DNA of 64,000 nt from assembly GCF_900142135.1 (NCBI RefSeq), contig NZ_FQZU01000019.1:1-64000 (forward strand). Reading direction: 5' to 3'. Shown here piece by piece: positions 1 through 8,947 of this stretch; position 1 is the stretch's first letter, and the number at the start of each line of letters is the position of its first letter. Source of the DNA: Desulfatibacillum alkenivorans DSM 16219 (GTDB lineage Bacteria > Desulfobacterota > Desulfobacteria > Desulfobacterales > Desulfatibacillaceae). The position numbers and the translations under genes were made by a program. The notes under the pieces were generated by a model. That model saw only the letters and a list, made by a program, of their open reading frames with translations. It was not told the DNA's origin and did not search any database.

Positions 1-2
1 CC

Positions 3-326
3 GGAGTGGAGGCGATGTTTTCCGAACTGGATCGCAAGACAGGGGCCAAGCACTTGCGGGTGCGGGGGCTGGAAGCCGTGCGATTCTGCGTGGTCCTGAA
101 GGTTTTGGGGATGAACATTTTCCGGGCGACGCGTTACCGGAGGGCGAAAAATGGGGGCGGCCCCAGGTCAGGGGGCCTGAATCTCCCTGTTTTGCGCCTG
201 CTTTTTCATTTCAAAGAACAAATTGTGCGCCTGTGGGAGAAGATGGGCTTGAATCCGGGTGGAAAACGGATTCGGATTGATATCCGCTGTTCATCGCCCC
301 ATTTCAGGCTGCAACCCGATTTTTAA
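3..326 (+). pseudogene. C-terminal part of a DDE-type transposase (cut by window edge)
   Basis: The reading frame is open at the left edge and stops at 326. The visible 100 or so residues contain KTGAKHLRVRGLEAVRF followed by VLGMNIFRATRY. This resembles the end of IS1182/IS5-like DDE transposases, where a conserved Glu-x2-F helix is followed by an RGL segment and a final helix that keeps an N-hydrophobic-R pattern. The tail after residue 45 is basic and looks unconserved. I cannot see the catalytic Asp residues, which would lie to the left, so I cannot tell an intact insertion sequence from a remnant. No terminal inverted repeat is evident just after the stop codon. Confidence 0.45.
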
Positions 327-576
327 CTTTTTACCTGGGCATCATATATGACGCATCTTTAGAGAAAAACATTTTTTGTTGCTTATCCAGAGGGCGCCTT
401 GGCATCAAGCGGCGTCTTGGTCAAGACTTCGCTCTTTCCTTCTTGGATCCGGCGCTTTCAACGGAAGAATATCCAGCGGGTATTCATTGCGAGCGTCTTT
501 TCGGCCGGTCAGCAATGCCATCCGTCCCGCATCGGGAAGTTTCACTCCTTGGGATGACGCGTCCATATGAGAACCA

Positions 577-1218
577 TTATAAAGGATGAATTTCAATGGG
601 ATAAACCTGTATGGAATTTAGACGCCCCCTATTTATGCAATATACACCCAACTCCCACAAAATGGAGTACTTTCGATATCTTTTTAAAACGCCTTCGGCT
701 TCTTTTTCAAAGGAATGCATGGCATCAAGGGGGATGGAAAGCGTCGCCTCTCCTTGTGAATCAAAAACATTCCCGCGAAAGGAAAGAACTTCGCTCCCAA
801 AAAAATTACGCCTTAGCTCCTTGCCGTTTTTTTCATAGGATTCATAACCCGCCAAGTGCACCGTAAAGATTTCCACCCTGCTCAAATCTCCTTGCAGTTT
901 CCAATCCAGCTTAACCTTGTCGCCAAGGCGCAAAAAATCCGAATGGAGAATCAATGCCGCTTCCGTACTGAACCAGCTGAAAGCCTCTCGCGCTAGCAGG
1001 AGGGCGAAAACCGCCTCCGCCGCAAACAGGGCGAAAAACCAGAAAAACAGCAGGAGGTCGTCTTTGTTGAACCAAGCGTCAAACATGCCTAACAGGGTGT
1101 ACCCAACCCCGCAGGCCAACGCCCAGAAAACGCCTGTACAAAACACCCTATCCATATTTCGGGGCTGAAAAATCAACTTGCCGTTTTTCTTTTTGGGCGC
1201 GCCTATCCTGACTAACAT
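577..1218 (-). CDS. Two-TM membrane protein of unknown function
   Basis: The 213-residue product has a short basic N-terminus, two hydrophobic helices at about residues 27-46 and 53-75, and a soluble C-terminal part of about 130 residues rich in beta-type sequence. That layout resembles bacterial PH-like membrane proteins, but I recognise no diagnostic motif. The start has Met at the head of a basic stretch (MLVRIGAPKKK), as expected for a cytoplasmic N-terminus. It stands alone with no operon partner. The call of a real gene rests on the coherent helix pattern and length; the function is unknown. Confidence 0.6.
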   Translation of the reverse strand: MLVRIGAPKKKNGKLIFQPRNMDRVFCTGVFWALACGVGYTLLGMFDAWFNKDDLLLFFWFFALFAAEAVFALLLAREAFSWFSTEAALILHSDFLRLGDKVKLDWKLQGDLSRVEIFTVHLAGYESYEKNGKELRRNFFGSEVLSFRGNVFDSQGEATLSIPLDAMHSFEKEAEGVLKRYRKYSILWELGVYCINRGRLNSIQVYPIEIHPL

Positions 1219-1632
1219 AAGTCCCCCATTCCTTATTTGAGATGGGCATTCTATGCTTCAACCATGGACCTTCATCTGTCTGTCAGTGATTATGGATGGA
1301 TCTTGCGATGTTTAGCACGAAGCGGCGCCGGGGTAAATCCCTGACGGCATGTCATGCGCTTTTTTCTGCTTCCAAGGCGGCCCCAATATTCAGGCCTTGG
1401 GATCAGGATCATACCACATGCAGTGCTTTGCCCAAAAATATGCCCGGATTCCTAAAGATTTTTCGCCTAAAGCCCGATAAAACGAATACCATTAATATTC
1501 TCTTAGGGCGGCTGCTCCCGGGCTGCGGAAAGGAGACAAAAATTAAATAGGGAGGCTTTGGAGCCAATCGCGGTTCCAATGGGTTCCAGGCAACCAACAA
1601 CCTTTTTCGGATTTAAAAAAAAGGAGGCAGCC
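1219..1632. other. Intergenic stretch without recognised features
   Basis: These 414 bases separate the divergent membrane-protein and GAF genes. I see only a moderately AT-rich segment and the GGAGG ribosome-binding site just before 1633. No convincing RNA gene, repeat or conserved small gene was found. Confidence 0.4.
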
Positions 1633-2223
1633 ATGGACAAACACCTTGTCAATTACGACACTCTCATCAAAGTCACCCGGGCCATTTCCATGAGCAAAGA
1701 CCCGGAAGAAATCGCCATTCTGGCGGTCAACTCCATCAAGCGGGCCCTGTCAGTCAAGGGCGTCACCCTTTTCTTGGTCAACAGAAAAACCCAGGAGCTT
1801 GAAGTCGCCGCATCCACAGGGCTCAGCCAGGAATACCTGGAAAAAGGCCCCGTAAGCGCCATCCGCTCCATTGCGGACTCCCTGGATTCCGGCCCCATCG
1901 CCATTTACAACGTCACCGACGATCCCAGGCTCCAATATCCCCAGGAAGCCGTCAAGGAAGGCATTGCCTCCATTCTTTCCGTGCCTATTGAAATTCACGG
2001 CCAGGCCATGGGCGCATTGCGCGTGTACACCTCCGAGCCCTGGGAGTTTGTCATGGGCGACGTGAGCATGGTGCAGGCTGTGGGCCAGATGGTGGGCATG
2101 GCCCTGGATATGGCCAGGCTCACGCGCGGCTACAAAAGCAGCATAGAGGTCCTCAAAACCATGCGGGATCCCTCCCGCATGAAACCGCCCGTCATGGAGG
2201 GCTTTGAAGGGCTGCCCGTATGA
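1633..2223 (+). CDS. Stand-alone GAF domain protein
   Basis: The 196-residue protein is almost entirely one GAF domain (about residues 12-165). An N-terminal helix (ITRAISMSKDPEEIAILA type) is followed by strands with VKGVTLFLVN, LEVAASTGLS and ILSVPIEIHGQAMGALRVY, the usual GAF order. There is no kinase, cyclase or HTH output domain, so it probably binds a ligand and signals through a partner. The start at 1633 is chosen over upstream in-frame codons because AAGGAGGCAGCC precedes it with good spacing. Single-GAF proteins of this sort are common in Desulfobacterota; the ligand cannot be read from sequence. Confidence 0.75.
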   Translation: MDKHLVNYDTLIKVTRAISMSKDPEEIAILAVNSIKRALSVKGVTLFLVNRKTQELEVAASTGLSQEYLEKGPVSAIRSIADSLDSGPIAIYNVTDDPRLQYPQEAVKEGIASILSVPIEIHGQAMGALRVYTSEPWEFVMGDVSMVQAVGQMVGMALDMARLTRGYKSSIEVLKTMRDPSRMKPPVMEGFEGLPV

Positions 2224-2266
2224 TTTCGCCGCCCCGGCGAACGGGGCTCGAACGCAACTCCGACTC

Positions 2267-2304
2267 CTTGCGGAGGCTGGAGAACCTGGACCGGCCTCCG
2301 CAAG
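2267..2304. repeat. Perfect 11-bp inverted repeat downstream of the GAF gene
   Basis: CTTGCGGAGGC at 2267-2277 is the exact reverse complement of GCCTCCGCAAG at 2294-2304, with a 16-base loop. There is no T-tract on either side, so it is a mobile-palindrome or RNA-processing structure more likely than an intrinsic terminator. Confidence 0.5.
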
Positions 2305-2446
2305 ACTCCTCTCCCAGGACCGTCCTCAAAGGCGCACGCCAAAGAACGATGGATCTCCGCTTGCGGTGTTGACGCTCTGTACAGATTATCGTGAATTCAA
2401 AGGAAAATTGATTTTTCGAGAGAAACGATGCGGATTGTATTCGTCT

Positions 2447-3283
2447 TTAAAACTTATTCAATATCCTGCGCACCAGCCCGACTTCGGGATCGTTTTGCCG
2501 GTATTTTTTCAAGCTGGCCATCATCTCGTTGATGGCGCCCGCCGCCGTTTCCCGCACTTCCTCCAGGACTTTGGGATCGTTCTCGCATCCTTTGTAGGGG
2601 GCCGTATCAATGGGTCTGCCAAAATAGCAATAAAAACGCTCCGGCCTTGGCAGCACGCTGAGCCCAAGCCCTCGGGCCAGGGGAGGAATGGCCTCCCCCT
2701 CCCTGACCAAATCCGGAAACCCGGAAATTTTGGACAGCAGCCTTCCCGGCCGGGATTTCATCACGTCCCCGCCGTCCAGAAATATGGAATAGGCGTAGTC
2801 CGGGCCCAGCGAGGCGATGGGGAGGATGGGGTATCCGTACTTGATCGCCAGCCGGGCGAAGCCGTATCGCTCCTTCCAGATGAGGTTGTGGATTTCCCCT
2901 TTGCGCCGGCAGACCTCCCTGCCCCCGCCCGGGTAGACCAATATATCGTCCCCGGCTTTCATGAGCCGCGCGCAGTTTTCGGGAGTCCCCTCCACCACGC
3001 CGAATTTTTCCAGAAACCGCCTCCACCCCGGAATTTTAAAATGAAAGCGGTCCCCCAGCCCGCGGGGGAAAACGCCGGTCTCCCGGTATAGGGCCACGGC
3101 GTACAAGGGGGCGTCCATGACTCCGTAGATGGTGTGGTTGCCGACGAACAAGTGCGGCTGGGAAGGGTCCACATTATCAAGCCCGAAAATCAGCGGGTTG
3201 AAATAGAGCCTGGGCAAGGTCTGCAGCAGGTGCATGGTTTCCGCGGACAAGGGCGGTCTGAATACATCTCTTTTTGGGGGCAT
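2447..3283 (-). CDS. PlsC/DGAT-like phospholipid acyltransferase
   Basis: The 278-residue protein carries FVGNHTIYGVMDAP (His50 and Asp57), the variant HTIYG form of the acyltransferase catalytic motif seen in the diacylglycerol-acyltransferase-like branch, and ILVYPGGGREV, equivalent to the PEGGR-type substrate-binding motif. A further block at about residues 145-165 (YGFARLAIKYGYPILPIA) matches the family. It probably transfers an acyl chain from acyl-CoA or acyl-ACP to a glycerolipid or alcohol at the membrane face; the exact acceptor is unknown. It starts 3 bases after the stop of the downstream-lying tag gene on the same strand, so the two are probably co-transcribed. Confidence 0.75.
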   Translation of the reverse strand: MPPKRDVFRPPLSAETMHLLQTLPRLYFNPLIFGLDNVDPSQPHLFVGNHTIYGVMDAPLYAVALYRETGVFPRGLGDRFHFKIPGWRRFLEKFGVVEGTPENCARLMKAGDDILVYPGGGREVCRRKGEIHNLIWKERYGFARLAIKYGYPILPIASLGPDYAYSIFLDGGDVMKSRPGRLLSKISGFPDLVREGEAIPPLARGLGLSVLPRPERFYCYFGRPIDTAPYKGCENDPKVLEEVRETAAGAINEMMASLKKYRQNDPEVGLVRRILNKF

Positions 3284-3285
3284 CG

Positions 3286-3846
3286 CTAAACTTCGCTGTA
3301 TCTGAAACAGTCCACAAGGTGATCGTTAACCATGCCCATGGACTGCATGTAGGCGTAGCATATGGTCGGGCCGACGAAATTGAATCCCCTTTTCTTCAAA
3401 TCCTTGCTGATAGTCTGCGCCAAAGGGGTTTGGGCCGGAACCTCATCCATGGTTTTCCAGGCGTTTTTGATGGGCCTTCCGTCCACAAAATTCCATATAT
3501 AGGAATCAAAGGACCCGAATGCTTCCTGAACCTTGAGAAAAGCCCGGGCGTTTTGCACGGCGGATTTGATTTTAAGGCGATTGCGGATAATCCCGGCGTC
3601 CTGGGCCAGCGCCTCCATCCTGGTTTCGTCGTACCGGGCGATTTTTTCGGGATCGAATGCGTCAAAGGCTTTATGATAGTTGGCCCTCTTACGCAGAATG
3701 GTAATCCAGGCCAAGCCGGCCTGGGCGCCTTCCAAAATCAAAAACTCAAACAGCCTGCGGTCGTCGTGGCAGGGCAGGCCCCATTCCAGGTCGTGATAGG
3801 CGATATAATCCGGGTCGTTCCCGGGCCATGGACAGCGTACTTTCAT
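3286..3846 (-). CDS. tag: DNA-3-methyladenine glycosylase I (copy 1)
   Basis: The 186-residue product follows E. coli Tag along its whole length: YIAYHDLEWGLP near the N-terminus, LEGAQAGLAWITIL with the base-pocket Glu (E39), FVGPTICYAYMQ and a C-terminal NDHLVDCFRY. The zinc-site ligands of Tag (Cys5, His18, and the C-terminal His and Cys) are all present. It removes 3-methyladenine from alkylated DNA in base excision repair. It lies next to a close paralogue on the same strand (4034-4594), which looks like a tandem duplication. Confidence 0.93.
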   Translation of the reverse strand: MKVRCPWPGNDPDYIAYHDLEWGLPCHDDRRLFEFLILEGAQAGLAWITILRKRANYHKAFDAFDPEKIARYDETRMEALAQDAGIIRNRLKIKSAVQNARAFLKVQEAFGSFDSYIWNFVDGRPIKNAWKTMDEVPAQTPLAQTISKDLKKRGFNFVGPTICYAYMQSMGMVNDHLVDCFRYSEV

Positions 3847-4033
3847 GAAATATTCCGGATTCAGAGGTAGTTTATTTTTCCGAGCAGAGTATTAACCAGC
3901 CGTTCAAACAGCTTCATTTCAATATCGGCCGGGGCGGGTCCTGTCAATACCGTATTCTGGGTATTCCGGGCGCGCATTCTAACAGTCGGCATTCCGGAAG
4001 CGGCCGCGGGTAAAAAGAATTTGGGAGGCAAGA

Positions 4034-4594
4034 TTACACCTGGCTGTACCTGAAGCAATCCACTTGGTGGTCGTTGACCATGCCGATGGTCTGCATGAAA
4101 GCGTAGCAAATAGTGGGGCCGACGAAATTGAATCCCCTTGCCTTTAAATCCTTGCTGAGCACCTGGGCCAGAGGGGTTTGGGCGGGGGCGTCCTCCCAGG
4201 TTTTCCAGGCGTTCTTGATGGGAGTCCCGTCCACAAAGCGCCAGAGGTAGGAGTCAAAGGAGCCGAACTTCTCCTGAACCTTGAGGAAGGCCCGGGCGTT
4301 TTGCACGGCGGATTTGATCTTCAGGCGGTTGCGGATAATTCCGGAGTCCTGGGCCAGGGTTTCTATTCTGGATTCGTCGTACCGGGCGACTTTAGCCGGA
4401 TCGAAAGCATCAAAGGCCTTGCGGTAATTGGACCGCCTGCGCAAGATAGTCACCCAGGCCAACCCGGCCTGGGCGCCGTCCAGAACCAAAAACTCGAACA
4501 GCTTGTGGTCGTCATGGCAGGGCAAGCCCCATTCCAGGTCGTGATAGGCGATTAATTCCGGATCGTCCCCGGTCCATGTGCAGCGTATTTTCAT
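4034..4594 (-). CDS. DNA-3-methyladenine glycosylase I paralogue (copy 2)
   Basis: This 186-residue paralogue matches the neighbouring Tag (3286-3846) at most positions without gaps, including the zinc ligands (Cys5, His18, NDHQVDC). One difference stands out: the base-pocket Glu is Asp here (LDGAQAGLAW instead of LEGAQAGLAW). Asp is conservative but shortens the side chain that contacts the flipped base, so activity or specificity may differ. The start is placed at MKIRC, matching copy 1; the 15 upstream in-frame residues look non-coding. Confidence 0.9.
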   Translation of the reverse strand: MKIRCTWTGDDPELIAYHDLEWGLPCHDDHKLFEFLVLDGAQAGLAWVTILRRRSNYRKAFDAFDPAKVARYDESRIETLAQDSGIIRNRLKIKSAVQNARAFLKVQEKFGSFDSYLWRFVDGTPIKNAWKTWEDAPAQTPLAQVLSKDLKARGFNFVGPTICYAFMQTIGMVNDHQVDCFRYSQV

Positions 4595-4740
4595 GTTTTT
4601 TTTGGATTCAGAGGTGGTTTGATTTTTCGGCGCGTTCAACCGGTTCCATTTTGATAACGGCAGGGGAAAGCTGTGTCAATATGATTGTGGGACTAACTCG
4701 GAGATGATTTTTTGATTTAGGGCATTTAGCAGGCGAGTGC

Positions 4741-4808
4741 TGGGAGCCTTCCCCTCCTGGCTTTGAGGGCGAGCAACCATGGTTTTCCCAAGAAGGAAAA
4801 GGCTCCCA
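4741..4808. repeat. 10-bp inverted repeat in the tag2-hydroxyacyl-CoA dehydrogenase gap
   Basis: TGGGAGCCTT at 4741-4750 pairs exactly with AAGGCTCCCA at 4799-4808. It lies between two minus-strand genes, after the stop of the dehydrogenase gene (4836) in transcription order. A role as a weak terminator or palindromic repeat is possible; there is no adjacent T-run. Confidence 0.4.
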
Positions 4809-4835
4809 AGATGAAATCAATTTTAGGTTTGCGGA

Positions 4836-5735
4836 CTATTTTCCTTGATTGATGAAATCCGGCTTGGTGAACTCAGGGCCGGGGTAGTTGTAAAAGCCCT
4901 TGCCCGTTTTTGCGCCCAATTCCCCTTTGTCCACATAGGTTTTCAAAAAAGCGGCGTTTTCCTTTAACCTGGGGTCGTCGTCATATGTGGACCAATACTC
5001 GGTGATGTGGTGGCAGGTGTCCAGGCCGATGGAGTCCATGATGGCGAAGGGTCCCGTGTGGACGCCCATGACGCCCATCCAGGCGCGATCCACATCCTGG
5101 GGTTCGGCCACGCCGCGCGCCGCCAGGGATTGGGCCGCCCTAAGCCATTCGGTCAAAAGGGCGTTGAAGACGTAGCCCGGGCTTTCCTTTTTCAGGACGA
5201 TGGAAACCAACTCCATCTGATCGCTAAAAGCCTTGACAGCCTCGATGGTCTCGGGCGCCGTGCCAGGGTGGGGCATGATGTCCACCACATTGTTAAAGGA
5301 AACGTCGTGAAAATGCAGGGCCGCAAATTTTTCCGGCCGCCCCGTGGCTTCCGCAAAGGCCGAGGGCAGCAGGGTGGAGGTGTTGGTCGTAAAAATGACG
5401 TGCTCGGGGCATAGTTCGTTGAACTGGGCGAAAACCTTGCCCTTCAGCTTGGGAACCTCGGGAACGGATTCGTTGATAATGTCCGCGCCTTCGGCGGCCG
5501 CGGCAGCGTCGCTGGTGAAGCTCATGCGCTTCAACGCAGCTTCCGCCTCTTCCTGCGACAGCTTGCCCATCCTCACAAAGCGCCTGCCCAGTTTGGCCGC
5601 CCTGTCCTGGGCGAAAGCCAGGCTCTCTTCGCTGATATCGTACACTGCCACGTCCAGGCCCTTGGTTGCGCACAAAAAACCGATCTGGTGCCCCATGGTG
5701 CCCGCTCCCAGAATCAATACCTTTTTAAATTCCAT
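4836..5735 (-). CDS. 3-hydroxyacyl-CoA dehydrogenase (NAD-dependent)
   Basis: The protein of about 299 residues has the N-terminal Rossmann motif LILGAGTMGHQIG, then TNTSTLLPS and FAALHFHDVSFNNVVDIM, which corresponds to the catalytic-His region of the hydroxybutyryl-CoA/hydroxyacyl-CoA dehydrogenase family. A C-terminal helical dimer domain contains ESPGYVFNALLTEWLRAA and KTGKGFYNYPG. It oxidises 3-hydroxyacyl-CoA in beta-oxidation or runs the reverse step. I prefer the ATG at 5735 because AGGTGA lies five bases before it; a GTG at 5744 in frame is the alternative. The SDR gene ends 36 bases upstream on the same strand, so the two probably form an operon. Confidence 0.88.
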   Translation of the reverse strand: MEFKKVLILGAGTMGHQIGFLCATKGLDVAVYDISEESLAFAQDRAAKLGRRFVRMGKLSQEEAEAALKRMSFTSDAAAAAEGADIINESVPEVPKLKGKVFAQFNELCPEHVIFTTNTSTLLPSAFAEATGRPEKFAALHFHDVSFNNVVDIMPHPGTAPETIEAVKAFSDQMELVSIVLKKESPGYVFNALLTEWLRAAQSLAARGVAEPQDVDRAWMGVMGVHTGPFAIMDSIGLDTCHHITEYWSTYDDDPRLKENAAFLKTYVDKGELGAKTGKGFYNYPGPEFTKPDFINQGK

Positions 5736-5771
5736 ACCGCTCACCTTCTCTCCTTATTGGCCGTAATGGCC

Positions 5772-6539
5772 TTATTCTCTGCAAAGGCTTCCGCCGTCCA
5801 CCGTCAAGGTCGCTCCCGTGGTGTAGGATCCGGCTTCGGAGACCAGATACAACACAGCCCCGGCCATTTCAATCGGCTCGGCGTGCCTGCGCATGGGCAG
5901 CGTCTTGGTGACGGATTCCTTCACGTCGTCGTCATCAAATAGGGCCTGGGCGAACTTGGTCCTGGTCAACCCGGGCAGCAGGGCGTTGACGCGAATATTG
6001 TCAGGCCCCAACTCCATGGCGTAAGCCCTGGTCAGCATAATGAGAGCCGCCTTGGTGATGGAGTAGATGCCCCGGAACTTGGCGGGGTTGATCCCGTTGA
6101 CCGAGGACGTATTGACAATGGCGCCGCCCCCGCCTTTTCTCATAAGGGGCGCCGCATATTGACACATGAAAAAAGGCCCCTTGAGGTTGACGTCCAGAGT
6201 CTTGTCCCAAACCCCTTCGTTCGCCTGTTCCATGGGGCCGTAATAGGGGTTGGCAGCCGCGTTGTTCACCAGGATGTCCAGCTTTCCAAAGCGCTTGTCC
6301 ACTTCCTGAAACAGCCCCTCTATCTTGTCCACGTATCCCATATGGCAGGGAATCACGTCCGCCTGGCCGCCTTTATCCCGGATGTCCCGGGCCACCTGCT
6401 CCAGGGCTTCGGCCTTCCGGCTGACCAGGATGCAGTGGGCGCCGTTTTCCGCCAATGTGTGTGCGATAGCCTCTCCGATTCCCCGGCTTGCGCCGGTGAT
6501 CAGGGCGATTTTTCCTTCCAGGGAAAAGTTGACTGCCAT
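5772..6539 (-). CDS. Short-chain dehydrogenase/reductase (FabG-like)
   Basis: The 255-residue protein has the TGASRGIGEAIA cofactor motif, NNAAANPYYGP, the catalytic Ser in NTSSVNG, YSITKAAL (YxxxK) and a C-terminal GATLTVDGG. It is a classic SDR, probably reducing or oxidising a 3-keto/3-hydroxy substrate with NAD(P)H. It lies directly upstream of the hydroxyacyl-CoA dehydrogenase and is likely co-transcribed. The start at 6539 has GGGAGGTCC just before it; the 28 in-frame residues further upstream run through the presumed promoter and are not coding. Confidence 0.88.
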   Translation of the reverse strand: MAVNFSLEGKIALITGASRGIGEAIAHTLAENGAHCILVSRKAEALEQVARDIRDKGGQADVIPCHMGYVDKIEGLFQEVDKRFGKLDILVNNAAANPYYGPMEQANEGVWDKTLDVNLKGPFFMCQYAAPLMRKGGGGAIVNTSSVNGINPAKFRGIYSITKAALIMLTRAYAMELGPDNIRVNALLPGLTRTKFAQALFDDDDVKESVTKTLPMRRHAEPIEMAGAVLYLVSEAGSYTTGATLTVDGGSLCRE

Positions 6540-6616
6540 GGGGGACCTCCCTTTTTGGTTGGGGTTTGTTGAGCAGCAAATTTCAGCCGGTACACGGTTA
6601 TTCATTTTGGCGATGA

Positions 6617-6641
6617 TTGTCAAGAAAAAACGAACGTTCGT
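6617..6641 (-). promoter_or_regulatory. Candidate promoter and TetR-type operator for the SDR operon
   Basis: On the minus strand a TTGACA (6617-6622) lies about 80 bases upstream of the SDR start. Immediately upstream of it is the perfect palindrome ACGAACGTTCGT (6630-6641), embedded in GAACGAACGTTCGTT-type sequence typical of TetR/FadR-family operators in lipid-catabolism genes. The -10 hexamer is weak. The cognate regulator is not identified. Confidence 0.45.
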
Positions 6642-6745
6642 TCTATTTATGAACGTCGAGCATACTCTTGCGGAACCATGCGACCCTTCATTCCAAACTG
6701 CTTTTTAATCTTGTTTATAGATCCGGCGGATGGCCGGATCGCGCA

Positions 6746-7360
6746 CTACAAATATTTTTCGTGGGACTCGCCGGCCGCCTGGGTAAAGGCCATGTGGGTC
6801 CAGGAAACCTCGTCTCTGCCCAGGAGGTCGGGCAGATCGGCGTTCAGGATTATTTTCAGTTCCTTTTCCGCGGCCAGCTTTTCCAAGGATTGGGCCGAGC
6901 ACGGATGCATCACCCTTTCATCGGGCGAGGGGCCGTGCCTGAGGGTTATGATCAACACGCCTTTTGAATCCAAAAGGTCTGCCAGGGATTCCATGGCGGC
7001 GGGCCTTTGGTCGGGAGACACATGAATCCATACGGCGTTAACCAGAATCAGGGCGAATTTTTCATGCAGGCTCAGGACTGTGTTCAGCAGGGGAAGGCTG
7101 TCGTCAATCCATCGGACCGAGGATTGAGGGTGAAGCGCCCTGGCCCTTTCCCTCATGGCGGCGGAAGGCTCCACGGCGGTCGCCTGATATCCCCTTTCCT
7201 CCAGCCAGGAGGCGTCCCTGCCCGATCCGGCGCCCACGTCCAAAACTTTGGCGCCCGGCCTGGGCAGCAGGTGCAGCCATGGGGCGTAGGTTTGTTCCGG
7301 GCTCACGCCCTCGTAAAAGGAGGCGTATCGGCCGGCGTTTTTGGAGTAGCCTTTTTCCAT
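6746..7360 (-). CDS. SAM-dependent methyltransferase (class I)
   Basis: The 204-residue protein has motif I KVLDVGAGSGRDASWL at about residues 38-53, motif II ATAVEPSAAM, and an LILVNAVWIHV motif IV region, which is the standard class I methyltransferase order. The N-terminal 35 residues (NAGRYASFYEGVSPEQTYAPWLHLLP) form a substrate lid seen in small UbiE-like enzymes. The substrate is unknown. It is on the same strand as the MerR gene upstream but separated by 47 bases, so linkage is possible. Confidence 0.8.
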   Translation of the reverse strand: MEKGYSKNAGRYASFYEGVSPEQTYAPWLHLLPRPGAKVLDVGAGSGRDASWLEERGYQATAVEPSAAMRERARALHPQSSVRWIDDSLPLLNTVLSLHEKFALILVNAVWIHVSPDQRPAAMESLADLLDSKGVLIITLRHGPSPDERVMHPCSAQSLEKLAAEKELKIILNADLPDLLGRDEVSWTHMAFTQAAGESHEKYL

Positions 7361-7407
7361 CTCCCTCCCTGCTTGCCGGAACTTTAACGCAATAGCGGCC
7401 GTCTACA

Positions 7408-8106
7408 TCAATTCGTACCTGGGCCGTCGCCTTCTTCTATGAATTGACGGGCGTATTTTCTATATAAATGATAAAAAAGCACCCCCATGACCTCGTGGCC
7501 CCTCAGCGCCAGTTCCTGTTTTTCCTGGTTTTTTGTGTCCTCGGTGGCTTGGTGAAAGTCGTCGATGAGAATCTTGACGATATCAGTGAATTGCTTGCCT
7601 ATGGCGGACATGGTGATCTCAGGATGAAAGCTGGATTTGCGGTTGATTCCGGATTTGGCCATGGCCACCATGACCTTTCCGATGCTCACATCATCCTGGG
7701 AATACACGCTTTCCCCATTTTCGGTCCTGGATCCGATCAGGTTCCATTCCTTCAACTTGGGCAGCCAGCGGGCGGCCAGGCCCGTGGCTTCCAGAAAAGC
7801 CTCATCTCCCTTGACCCCTGTGCCCAAATAATGCTCCATGGGCCGAAAAAATTCCATGCGCAGCTTCAGCATAGCCTGCTTGCTGGCGCTTCTGTGCTCC
7901 CACAACACCTTTTTGATCGTGGGCAGCGGAAAAAAGAAATCGTTTTGCAACTCTTTAATTAAATGAATCCGTTCCACATAACTCTGGTCATAATCGGCGG
8001 AGTTGCTCCCGGTTTTTTCCGGCTTGGGCAACAAGCCGGCCCGGATGTAATAATGTATGGTTTGTTTGGGCACTCCGGTGCATTTGACCAATTCGCTGAT
8101 TTTCAT
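7408..8106 (-). CDS. MerR-family transcriptional regulator with long effector domain
   Basis: The 232-residue protein begins with a MerR winged helix (MKISELVKCTGVPKQTIHYYIRAG, then YVERIHLIKELQ and LPTIKKVL), residues 1-70. The 160-residue C-terminal part is helical and lacks the Cys pattern of metal sensors, so the effector is probably a small organic molecule. It is divergent from the importer operon that starts at 8948, with a 13-bp perfect inverted repeat between them, so it is a reasonable candidate regulator of that operon and of itself. Confidence 0.82.
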   Translation of the reverse strand: MKISELVKCTGVPKQTIHYYIRAGLLPKPEKTGSNSADYDQSYVERIHLIKELQNDFFFPLPTIKKVLWEHRSASKQAMLKLRMEFFRPMEHYLGTGVKGDEAFLEATGLAARWLPKLKEWNLIGSRTENGESVYSQDDVSIGKVMVAMAKSGINRKSSFHPEITMSAIGKQFTDIVKILIDDFHQATEDTKNQEKQELALRGHEVMGVLFYHLYRKYARQFIEEGDGPGTN

Positions 8107-8947
8107 AAAACCTGCCTCCCTGTAAAATAACCGGGGTTTTCACCCCAGAGTGAACGCTATACCGGAATGGGGCCTTCTTCGCAACCAACGCAACTGCAAA
8201 CGGAGCGGCGTCCGGCTTTTACTGGGGGGCGGACGCCAAAAAAAACAGGTTTCGATAAAGTGGATCTGCGGGGGTATTTGCCATAAGAACCGAACACTTG
8301 CTCGCAAAAAAATACCTGGGTACAGCCTTGTTTTCAACGACTGTAAGCAAAATCTACTTGACAATGTATCCTACTGTTTATTAAAAATAAAGCAAAACTT
8401 TCGTATATGTTCACTAAACGTATAGTGAACATATACTCTATACAGTTCTATTTATTCCGTTTTCTGTTCTTGAAGCTCGTTTTTGCGGAATTGTCCCTAT
8501 ATATAAAGTCCGAAGCCGAACCTGATTTCCTTTTTAGGGTTTGGTCGCCATAAAATACAGACCTTCCCCCATCTGCAATTCCAGGAAGGTTAAGAGCCGG
8601 ATACGGCTGGACGGGATTTACACATCCGGATAAATCCGGAGGCCCGTCCCAGGCGGGAAAAGGCGGAGGCCTTGTTTGACAAGGCCGGATGAGATCAGCC
8701 GGAAACGTTTCATTTCCTTGTTTCCACGGGAAATGTCGTCTTTAGAGCAGGATCTGAATTTATGTCCGGGCCCGTACCCTCCCCCTTACCGCCAGGGCGC
8801 TGTGCGCCCGAGGCGGTCCGCACCGGCAATAGATGTATTGTTGCATATAAGTCGCCCAAAAAATCTAAATTATCACGCTGGTGCGGTGGAGTGCGTGCTC
8901 GCCGGACAGGAGGCGTGGTTCACCCACACAAAATGAGGAGGGAGCTT
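8107..8947. other. Long divergent intergenic region and leader of the importer operon
   Basis: These 841 bases separate the MerR gene from the binding-protein gene. The left half is AT-rich, with a TTGACA at 8358-8363 that could be a -35 element facing right and the 13-bp inverted repeat at 8404-8435. The right half (8570-8930) is GC-rich and could be a transcribed leader of several hundred bases. I do not recognise a known riboswitch in it, and reading frames there look non-coding. Confidence 0.4.
8404..8435. promoter_or_regulatory. Perfect 13-bp inverted repeat, candidate MerR operator
   Basis: TATATGTTCACTA at 8404-8416 is exactly repeated in reverse complement at 8423-8435, with a 6-base AACGTA centre. 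It is located between the divergent MerR gene and the importer operon. The size and symmetry fit a dimeric regulator site; which of the two directions it controls cannot be settled from sequence. Confidence 0.55.

Noticed and set aside
405-596. 63-codon minus-strand frame
   Set aside because: No ribosome-binding site and no recognisable protein pattern; likely chance.
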